In this document: in pieces, positions 7,447 to 12,363 of the stretch
Layout: each line of letters opens with the position of its first letter
How positions within the stretch are numbered: the first letter of the stretch is position 1
Assembly (NCBI GenBank): GCA_021846695.1
Contig: JAJZWN010000038.1
Location: 1 to 12,363 of the forward strand
Source: Thermoplasmata archaeon
GTDB taxonomy: Archaea; Thermoplasmatota; Thermoplasmata; Thermoplasmatales; Thermoplasmataceae
Direction: 5' to 3'
Length of the DNA: 12,363 nt
Notes under the pieces: generated by a model
The model's database searches: none
What the model was told of the DNA's origin: nothing
Seen by the model: the letters and a program-made list of their open reading frames with translations, nothing else
Made by a program: the position numbers and the translations under genes

Positions 7447-7454
7447 TATATAAA
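7447..7454 (-). promoter_or_regulatory. TATA box of the solute-binding protein gene
   Basis: TTTATATA on the minus strand is centred 25.5 nt before ATG 7425. Box and spacing are identical to those of the ABC operon promoter at 2005-2012. There is no Shine-Dalgarno before the ATG, so the mRNA is probably leaderless. Confidence 0.6.
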
Positions 7455-7526
7455 TGTTTTTATAGTGCCAGTAAGTCTCATATCAAAAATATACTATTTC
7501 GATTAATGTTTAAGTTTCCGTTATTC

Positions 7527-7539
7527 AGTATATAATACT
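7527..7539. repeat. Short inverted repeat in the divergent binding-protein / MFS promoter region
   Basis: AGTAT-ATA-ATACT is a perfect 5-bp-arm inverted repeat about midway between the two divergent genes, where a shared regulator could bind. It is short and AT-rich, so it may be chance. It does not match the TACTNNNAGTA pattern reported for TrmB-type regulators. Confidence 0.2.
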
Positions 7540-7607
7540 TTGTAATAATGAGAAAATATAATTGTATACATATAAAAAGTGAAATAGAGTAAGTTAATGC
7601 AACAAAC

Positions 7608-7615
7608 AATATATA
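7608..7615 (+). promoter_or_regulatory. TATA box of the MFS transporter gene
   Basis: AATATATA is centred about 28 nt before ATG 7640, consistent with a leaderless or nearly leaderless transcript. Confidence 0.45.
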
Positions 7616-7639
7616 TTATGGAATTGAATCTCTGCGGAA

Positions 7640-8800
7640 ATGGCTGAAAGGAACGTTCCACTAATAACCGGCGCCTCTACTGTAAGAGGTTTTGGCTATT
7701 CATCAATATGGATTTATAGTTCCCTGTATATGCACGATATCCTGCATATATCCCTTCTATATGTTGGCATAATATTTACCGCAGGAGGCTTTATAGCAGC
7801 CCTGGTTAATATTTATGGAGGCGCAATATCTGACAGGGTGGGTTACAAGGAAACTATGATTTTTTCTTTTTCAATTTCCGTTGTCATATATGCAATTCTA
7901 AGTTTTGTTCCAGGAGTTTCACTTTCAGCTCTTCTATATCCTGTTGCTTTTATAATGTTCATGATTGCAAATGCAATAATGTCCCCTGCCTCCAATGCAC
8001 TTATATCGCGTTCTTCAGATATACAGCTTAAGGGATTTTCTATACTGAGGGTTGGAAATAATATAGGATGGGGTTTTGGCCCTGCAATAGGTGGATTTAT
8101 TGAATCATTTGGAGGGTATCACCTGCTTTTTGTATTCGGGCTTATTATGGGCATAATTTCCCTGGGAATCAGCCTGTTCCTCAAGAATGTAAAATATGAT
8201 GGGAAAATCGGAAAGGTACCATTGACTACCAGCAACACATTGCTGATCCAGTTATCATTGATTGCCCTTCTGCTCTTTGTTGTCCAGTCCCAGGAAACTG
8301 TTACACTTACCAATTATGCAACTATATTCAGATCTATTAAAATTTACCAGCTTGGCATAGTATACCTCACAAACGGGATATTTGTAATAATATTGCAGGG
8401 ATTCATATATAAAATTATCAGAAAAATAGGAAACTTTGGATCCTTCGCAATAGGTTCGTTCGTTTATTCATTTGGCTACTTTTCATATGCATTCGATACC
8501 GGAATTATAGGAATGATTATTTCCACAATTGTACTTACAATCGGCGAAGATTTTGCATTCCCTGTAGGATATTCCATGGTTTCAGCAGTTTCAAAACCTG
8601 AAAATATTGGAAAGAATATGGGGATATATAATGCGTTTTTAAGTGTCGGGAGAGCCATCGGACCAACTCTTGGAGGGGCGGCATTTACTATTTTTACCGT
8701 TCCTTCCGAAATATGGTTTTTTACTACTTTTACCGGATTCGTGGCCTGCATAATATTTATCGTAAAATTCAGGAATGTTGAATCGCTAAAACATGTTTAA
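7640..8800 (+). CDS. Major facilitator superfamily transporter (DHA1-like)
   Basis: Integral membrane transporter, 386 aa, with hydrophobic segments consistent with 12 spans in two halves separated by a polar stretch near residues 184-196. Motif A is present after the second helix as GGAISDRVGYK (60-70). A motif-C-like GNNIGWGFGPAIGG (139-152) lies in the fifth helix, with an echo GRAIGPTLGG in the second half. Motif C is typical of proton antiporters, so efflux is at least as likely as sugar uptake. The start is ATG 7640: an in-frame TGA at 7625 precludes extension, and the TATA box is about 28 nt upstream. It is divergent from the binding-protein gene across a 214-bp region and convergent with glucose dehydrogenase. 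The substrate is unknown. Confidence 0.82.
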   Translation: MAERNVPLITGASTVRGFGYSSIWIYSSLYMHDILHISLLYVGIIFTAGGFIAALVNIYGGAISDRVGYKETMIFSFSISVVIYAILSFVPGVSLSALLYPVAFIMFMIANAIMSPASNALISRSSDIQLKGFSILRVGNNIGWGFGPAIGGFIESFGGYHLLFVFGLIMGIISLGISLFLKNVKYDGKIGKVPLTTSNTLLIQLSLIALLLFVVQSQETVTLTNYATIFRSIKIYQLGIVYLTNGIFVIILQGFIYKIIRKIGNFGSFAIGSFVYSFGYFSYAFDTGIIGMIISTIVLTIGEDFAFPVGYSMVSAVSKPENIGKNMGIYNAFLSVGRAIGPTLGGAAFTIFTVPSEIWFFTTFTGFVACIIFIVKFRNVESLKHV

Positions 8801-8812
8801 ACCAGGCGCAGT

Positions 8813-8840
8813 ATAATAAGAAGTTCCAAGTGCTTATTAT
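8813..8840. terminator. Inverted repeat between the convergent MFS and glucose dehydrogenase genes
   Basis: ATAATAAG (8813-8820) and CTTATTAT (8833-8840) form a perfect 8-bp stem with a 12-nt loop, 13 nt past the MFS stop, followed by T-rich CTTATTTTCT. It is a candidate terminator for the MFS gene. The rest of the 166-bp gap shows nothing else. Confidence 0.4.
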
Positions 8841-8966
8841 CTTATTTTCTACTAATAGAAACGATCATTGAAGAACCCGCGTGTATATCAATGGTGAATT
8901 CATAAATTATATCATCTTCACTAATAAATAGGGGAATTATAGAAGATATCAATCAAATAGTTTGAA

Positions 8967-10043
8967 TTAATCCCATAATATCCTGGTTTTTATTTCATCT
9001 TTAGATTTTTCTGTCAATGCAGTGGTTATTTTCTCCCTATCTGATATTTTAATTTCATCTGTTATCAATAGTTTGTCTATTCCAGGATACATATATTGCC
9101 ATTGCATTAAATGATCCATTGCCATTTCAAAATGTGGCTTCTGGCCGTTGATCAGTCCCACCATTGCAATTGATTTATAAACGAAATCCTGAAGCATATG
9201 GCTATTTATACTGAGCTCACCTGACCTTATAAACCCGAACAATCCAAATATTCCATTATTTTTTAGAAAACCCATTGTTTGGGATATTACATCTGCAGAG
9301 GAACCTGATGCTTCTATTATTAAATCGAATGAATTATTATCAAATTTATATCCAGTAGCTGAATTATAATATTTAATATCTGACATATTAAATATTTTTA
9401 CTTCCTTTTCATGTGCATATCTTCTGTTTGCTATTGTTACACTAAACCCATATGTTTTTAAAAGCAGTGAAAACAATATGCCTATTGTTCCTGTTCCTAT
9501 TACCAGTGCATTGCGGCAGTGGAAGGTATTATCGCTGCATCTCCATATCATCCTTTTCTGTATATTGATAATCTCATCCATTGATTTTTCTAAATCAGCC
9601 AGTGGCTGTGCCAGTATAGCCATGTTTTTTATCCCGGCAGGGACCCTCACTAAATATTTCTCATCATCGTATATATATTCGCCCATAAACCCCTGCATGC
9701 CTTTTATTCCAGCTTCAACAAAATTTCCCGTTTCACAGAAATCAGGCCTCCCAACCATGCAGTTCAGGCATTTCCCGCACCCTCTTCTGTTTACAGGCAT
9801 TACTATATCCCCTTTTTTAAAGATGGTTCCATCTTCCATCACAGTGCCTATGGCTTCATGACCCAGAATAAGATAATTAGATCCAGCCGGAATAGCTGCA
9901 GAATTTAATTGCCCTTTTACTATTTCCCTATCAGTGCCACATATGCCATTTTCGAGAATTTTTATTTTAATTCCATTATTTTTATAATCTACATTTTGAA
10001 AAGTTATTCCTGCTTCAGGCGGTTTTACCGTTATTGCTTGCAT
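8967..10043 (-). CDS. gdh: Glucose 1-dehydrogenase, zinc-dependent medium-chain type
   Basis: Oxidises glucose (often also galactose) to the aldonolactone with NAD(P)+, the first step of the non-phosphorylative Entner-Doudoroff route. It has 358 aa, the usual length for Thermoplasma and Sulfolobus enzymes. Seen: catalytic zinc region GICGTD with C35 and GHEAIG with H62-E63; structural zinc lobe with C89, C92, C95 and C103; QPLAD at 146-150; Rossmann GTGTIG at 183-188; and NRR at 206-208. The NRR triplet matches the 2'-phosphate-binding motif of the Sulfolobus enzyme, so NADP+ should be accepted. All key residues are intact. A TATA box 25.5 nt upstream of ATG 10043 gives it its own promoter, although the broken dehydratase gene lies 102 bp upstream on the same strand. 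Confidence 0.88.
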   Translation of the reverse strand: MQAITVKPPEAGITFQNVDYKNNGIKIKILENGICGTDREIVKGQLNSAAIPAGSNYLILGHEAIGTVMEDGTIFKKGDIVMPVNRRGCGKCLNCMVGRPDFCETGNFVEAGIKGMQGFMGEYIYDDEKYLVRVPAGIKNMAILAQPLADLEKSMDEIINIQKRMIWRCSDNTFHCRNALVIGTGTIGILFSLLLKTYGFSVTIANRRYAHEKEVKIFNMSDIKYYNSATGYKFDNNSFDLIIEASGSSADVISQTMGFLKNNGIFGLFGFIRSGELSINSHMLQDFVYKSIAMVGLINGQKPHFEMAMDHLMQWQYMYPGIDKLLITDEIKISDREKITTALTEKSKDEIKTRILWD

Positions 10044-10064
10044 AAATAAATGATTATATAGTAC

Positions 10065-10072
10065 ATATAAAA
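10065..10072 (-). promoter_or_regulatory. TATA box of the glucose dehydrogenase gene
   Basis: On the minus strand, TTTATA at 10071-10066 within ATTTTATATG is centred 25.5 nt before ATG 10043, with no Shine-Dalgarno, so the mRNA is probably leaderless. The gene can therefore be expressed despite the broken gene upstream. Confidence 0.5.
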
Positions 10073-10145
10073 TCTTTCGAAGGAGAATTTATTTAAAACC
10101 TCTCTTTTCCCAGCCTTCTGAGAATAGGTTAAAATCAGTATCGTT

Positions 10146-11245
10146 TTAGTCTGCAATATAATTATCAATTTTATCATTTAAATTTATTCCTATTCCAGGT
10201 TTTTCAGGCAGTTCTACATATCCATTTTTAACTTCAGGTACAGTATCAACTATATCGCCAATCCAGGCAGGGTATGCAAATTCATCGAACATTTCCTGGA
10301 TTTTCAGGTTATTCATCAAGGCATCTATATTCAGGGTTGTAAATGTATTTAATGGTCCTTCAGCCTGATGTGGTACCATTGAAATATTGTTAGCCTCTGC
10401 CATTGCTCCTATTTTCAGCAATTCTATGATGCCACCAGTATTTATGAGATCTGGCTGTGCTATGCTAATAGAATTTGACTTAAATAATTGTGTAAAATCA
10501 TAGGATGTGATCAACCTTTCACCCGCAGCAATTGGAATTTTTAAGAACTTCGACAGCATAACCATGCCCTCTACATCCTCGGTTATAACAGGTTCCTCAA
10601 ACCATCCATTGTTGGGATATTTTTCAAGTTCCTTACCTATTTTCATTGCTGTAGACCTGTTGAATCTCCCGTGCCCTTCAATCAGCATTTCAGTGTTATC
10701 TCCAACAACGCCATGGACAATCTGTATTATTTCCATAGATTTTTGAAATTCGTCATATTCCAGGAATCAGGAACCACTGCCAAATGGGTCAAACTTTAAT
10801 GCCCTATAGCCTTTATTTATCACTTTCCTGGCTTCTTTACCACAGTATTCAATGTTATTTATGTTAGTATACCAGCCATTTGCATATACCTTTATTTTGT
10901 TTCTAACAGGGCCACAGAACAGATTGTAAATTGTAGAGCCAAAATGCTTGCTGATTAAGTCAAAACATGCAGATTCAACACCGCTGATCAATGACATATT
11001 TACTATGTCCCTGTTCCTGTTAAAGGATGATGTAAACCATTCATTTACCAATTCCCTTACTTTAAACGGGTCTTTATTTACAATAAATTTTTTAATATCT
11101 TTAATATGGTTAACTACGGAAAATTGACCTGAATACACAGTTGCTTCTCCATAGCTATTTTCCCCATTGTCAGTTATGATTTCTATAAAAACCCATTTTT
11201 TCCACGTGTTTTTATTATATAAGATTTTAAATCAATAATTTTCAT
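10146..11245 (-). pseudogene. Enolase-superfamily sugar-acid dehydratase (gluconate/galactonate type), broken by a frameshift and a stop
   Basis: An intact version would dehydrate gluconate or galactonate to the 2-keto-3-deoxy acid. Reconstructed, the gene runs from ATG 11245 (MKIIDLKSYIIKTRGK) to 10146, about 366 aa, normal for the family. Lesion 1: at a six-A tract (plus strand T 11196-11201) the frame shifts; a seventh A would join TRGK to KWVFIEIITDNG. Lesion 2: an in-frame TGA at 10769-10767 (residue 160) between KFDPFGSGS and FLEYDEFQKS, with no base lost. In reconstructed numbering: K151 in ALKFDPFG, E190 in LIEGHGRF, E217/E218 in GWFEEPV, E243 in AAGERL, D266 in QPD, H293 in VPH, so the active site is otherwise preserved and decay looks recent. 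The longest uninterrupted pieces are 10767-11138 and 10146-10736. Sequencing error could explain the A tract, less easily the TGA. Confidence 0.8.
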
Positions 11246-11261
11246 ATTTTTATAGTAATAG

Positions 11262-11414
11262 TTAGAATAAGTATTTTGTGATTGCATCGAAAATTGGTTC
11301 ATTGCTGTAATGCGTAATTGTTCTCATTCCCTGCTGGTGTTTTCTTAATATTCCATCCTTCGGCAGTCCTGATATTTTACCACCTTTGTTACTATTGAAT
11401 TGTGATCTATCCAA
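11262..11414 (-). pseudogene. Probable 3' remnant of a protein-coding gene
   Basis: A 50-codon open frame on the minus strand, opened by a stop just upstream and lacking an ATG, reads like the C-terminus of a folded protein (SGLPKDGILRK, GMRTITHYSNEPIFDAITKYLF split by a few residues). Its stop lies 16 nt before the start of the broken dehydratase gene, as if it were the tail of an upstream operon partner. The R-x-I-T-H pattern near the end weakly recalls the C-terminus of threonine aldolase / beta-eliminating lyase type PLP enzymes; that identification is a guess. It lies between the divergent dehydratase and dioxygenase genes, in sequence that would otherwise be non-coding. Chance occurrence is possible. 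Confidence 0.35.
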
Positions 11415-11430
11415 TTAATAACCGATATAA

Positions 11431-11438
11431 TAATAAAT
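11431..11438 (+). promoter_or_regulatory. TATA-like box of the dioxygenase-like gene
   Basis: TAATAAAT within an AT-rich stretch is centred 25.5 nt before ATG 11460. The position fits a leaderless transcript like the others here; the box itself is a weak match. Confidence 0.3.
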
Positions 11439-11459
11439 AATAGCATTATATTATACAAT

Positions 11460-12233
11460 ATGGTTCTCAATAATATTTATATGGTTCCACACGGAGATGA
11501 ACTTATAGATATACCGGACGAAGATAGCAGGAAATTAAACAACGCCTTGAAAGAACTTTCCCAAAATGACAGCTCAGATGTGCTGGTCATCCTCTCGCCC
11601 CACGGCGTAAATCTTTCAAAAAATATCGCTGTTGTGAATACAGAATACTTTAAGGCTGATACACAATTAAAGAATACATATCTTGATTTTAAAGCGCAGA
11701 ATGAGAGAAAACTTACTGAAGATATCATAAAATCTACCCGGGACACAACAGAAGAGTTAAGATTTATAACATATTCAGGGGATATTTCGGTATTTCCCCT
11801 TGATTTTGGTTCAAGCATACCACTTTCTTTCTTCAAGCAGAGAAATATAGTACTTATCGGGCAGTCAAGGATTAATAACAGGGACAAATTAATAAACTTT
11901 GGAAAATCACTTTACAATAGTGTTCAGGCATACAATAAGAAAGTAAGCATAATCATAAGTGCAGATCAGGCTCACACACACTCGGATAAGGGGCCATATG
12001 GATACTCGCAGAATGCTGAAAAGTATGAATATACCGTAAAACATTGCTTCGAAACAGGATCTTTTGAGGAGTTATATAAAATTGAACAGGAAATTATAGA
12101 TACAGGAAAACCTGACAGTTTCTGGAATCTTATGGTAATGTATGGAATATTGCAGGCATCCGGAAGGAAAATGCGACTTGATTACCATTATGTTGAAATT
12201 TATTTTGGCATGATGCTTGCCCATTCTACTTAG
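11460..12233 (+). CDS. LigB-type class III extradiol dioxygenase-like protein
   Basis: Non-haem iron dioxygenase-like protein, 257 aa, cytoplasmic, a normal length for the LigB fold. Seen: MVPHGDE with H11 and LSPHGV with H48, the two expected metal-ligand histidines; LDFGSSIPLSFF at 115-126, in the place of the family's D-H-G...PL..F/L motif; ISADQAHTHSDKGPYGY at 166-182 with H172 and H174, around the expected second-sphere histidine; and VEIYFGMMLA with E246 as the likely third metal ligand. Class III members cleave catechol-like rings, but many archaeal members have no known substrate, and no other aromatic-degradation gene is in the window. The DHG-to-DFG change may mean altered chemistry. 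The start is the ATG at 11460. The gene is divergent from the broken dehydratase and appears monocistronic. Confidence 0.72.
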   Translation: MVLNNIYMVPHGDELIDIPDEDSRKLNNALKELSQNDSSDVLVILSPHGVNLSKNIAVVNTEYFKADTQLKNTYLDFKAQNERKLTEDIIKSTRDTTEELRFITYSGDISVFPLDFGSSIPLSFFKQRNIVLIGQSRINNRDKLINFGKSLYNSVQAYNKKVSIIISADQAHTHSDKGPYGYSQNAEKYEYTVKHCFETGSFEELYKIEQEIIDTGKPDSFWNLMVMYGILQASGRKMRLDYHYVEIYFGMMLAHST

Positions 12234-12244
12234 AATTTTTGCAA

Positions 12245-12260
12245 CATGGCATATGCCATG
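12245..12260. repeat. Perfect 16-bp palindrome between two plus-strand genes
   Basis: CATGGCATATGCCATG is fully self-complementary, 11 nt past the dioxygenase stop, and followed by a TATA-like ATTATATA (about 12267-12274). It could be a dimeric repressor operator for the next gene or part of a terminator. It is relatively GC-rich against its surroundings, which makes chance less attractive. Confidence 0.45.
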
Positions 12261-12337
12261 GAAGTATTATATATATTCATAATTAAATATGAATTTACTT
12301 TTCGCTATTCAATATACTAAAAATGATATTTATTTAA

Positions 12338-12342
12338 AGGTG
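12338..12342 (+). promoter_or_regulatory. Ribosome binding site of the gene at the right edge
   Basis: AGGTG, a five-base match to the archaeal Shine-Dalgarno, lies 9 nt before ATG 12352. With a TATA-like box about 80 nt upstream, this gene would have a leadered mRNA, unlike the other first genes here. Confidence 0.4.
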
Positions 12343-12351
12343 GGTGGAAAT

Positions 12352-12363
12352 ATGCTAGCCTGG
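12352..12363 (+). CDS. Probable start of a gene cut by the right edge
   Basis: Only four codons (MLAW) are visible. The call rests on the ATG with a well-spaced Shine-Dalgarno and an AT-rich promoter-like region upstream. The product cannot be identified. An in-frame GTG at 12340 overlaps the Shine-Dalgarno and is less likely. Confidence 0.35.

Noticed and set aside
7527..7539. TrmB-type operator
   Set aside because: AGTATATAATACT has its arms in the reverse arrangement of the TACTNNNAGTA pattern, and no TrmB gene is visible.
10767..10769. TGA as selenocysteine or recoded tryptophan codon
   Set aside because: The position is not a known selenocysteine site of enolase-superfamily enzymes, no SECIS-like structure is apparent, other TGA codons act as ordinary stops in this window, and a second lesion (frameshift) in the same gene favours pseudogenisation.
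10146..11138. Two separate genes for the dehydratase pieces
   Set aside because: The pieces are in one frame, separated only by TGA plus ten sense codons, and together form one normal enolase-superfamily domain; neither alone has a complete active site.
1..12363. CRISPR array, insertion sequence, tRNA or rRNA gene
   Set aside because: No regularly spaced repeats, no transposase-like frames with terminal inverted repeats, and no cloverleaf or rRNA-like GC-rich segments were seen on either strand.

Overview
The window is AT-rich (roughly one third G+C by eye) and reads as the chromosome of an archaeon, most likely an acidophilic Thermoplasmatales member (Ferroplasma, Acidiplasma, Cuniculiplasma or Picrophilus relatives). 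Five signs support this. AGA/AGG and ATA codons are heavily used. Most first genes carry a TATA box centred about 25 nt upstream of the start codon, as in leaderless archaeal transcripts, while inner operon genes have a GGAGGT Shine-Dalgarno. A Thermoplasma/Sulfolobus-type zinc glucose dehydrogenase is present. The solute-binding protein has an N-terminal membrane anchor and many N-glycosylation sequons. The content is sugar uptake and non-phosphorylative glucose oxidation. The genus cannot be fixed from sequence alone.

Layout. 1-1689 (+): GH15 glucoamylase/trehalase-type glycosidase, cut by the left edge. 1690-2033: 344-bp intergenic region with a promoter. 2034-4688 (+): three-gene CUT1/MalFGK-type ABC operon (two permeases and an ATPase) with no binding protein in it. 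4667-5866 (-): short glycogen-debranching/GH63-like (alpha/alpha)6 glycosidase, overlapping the ATPase tail to tail by 22 bp. 5995-7425 (-): anchored family-1 solute-binding protein, the probable partner of the ABC operon. 7640-8800 (+): MFS transporter. 8967-10043 (-): glucose 1-dehydrogenase. 10146-11245 (-): enolase-superfamily sugar-acid (gluconate/galactonate type) dehydratase gene, broken by an A-tract frameshift and an in-frame TGA. 11262-11414 (-): probable 3' remnant of another gene. 11460-12233 (+): LigB-type extradiol dioxygenase-like protein. 12352-end (+): probable start of another gene.

How it fits together. The binding protein and ABC transporter would bring in a maltodextrin-, maltose- or trehalose-like sugar. 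The GH15 and debranching-like enzymes would release glucose. Glucose dehydrogenase would oxidise it to gluconate, which a dehydratase would turn into 2-keto-3-deoxygluconate. The local dehydratase copy appears dead, so the pathway would need another copy elsewhere or has been lost.

The most unusual item is the solute-binding protein. About 80 residues that normally lie in the last third of CUT1 binding proteins (the P-x-GP-x-G / GG / FVxYMLSPEVQ / GFIP block) are here at the N-terminus, directly after the membrane anchor. The expected place near the C-terminus is short by about the same length. This looks like an [A][B][C] to [B][A][C] domain-segment permutation.
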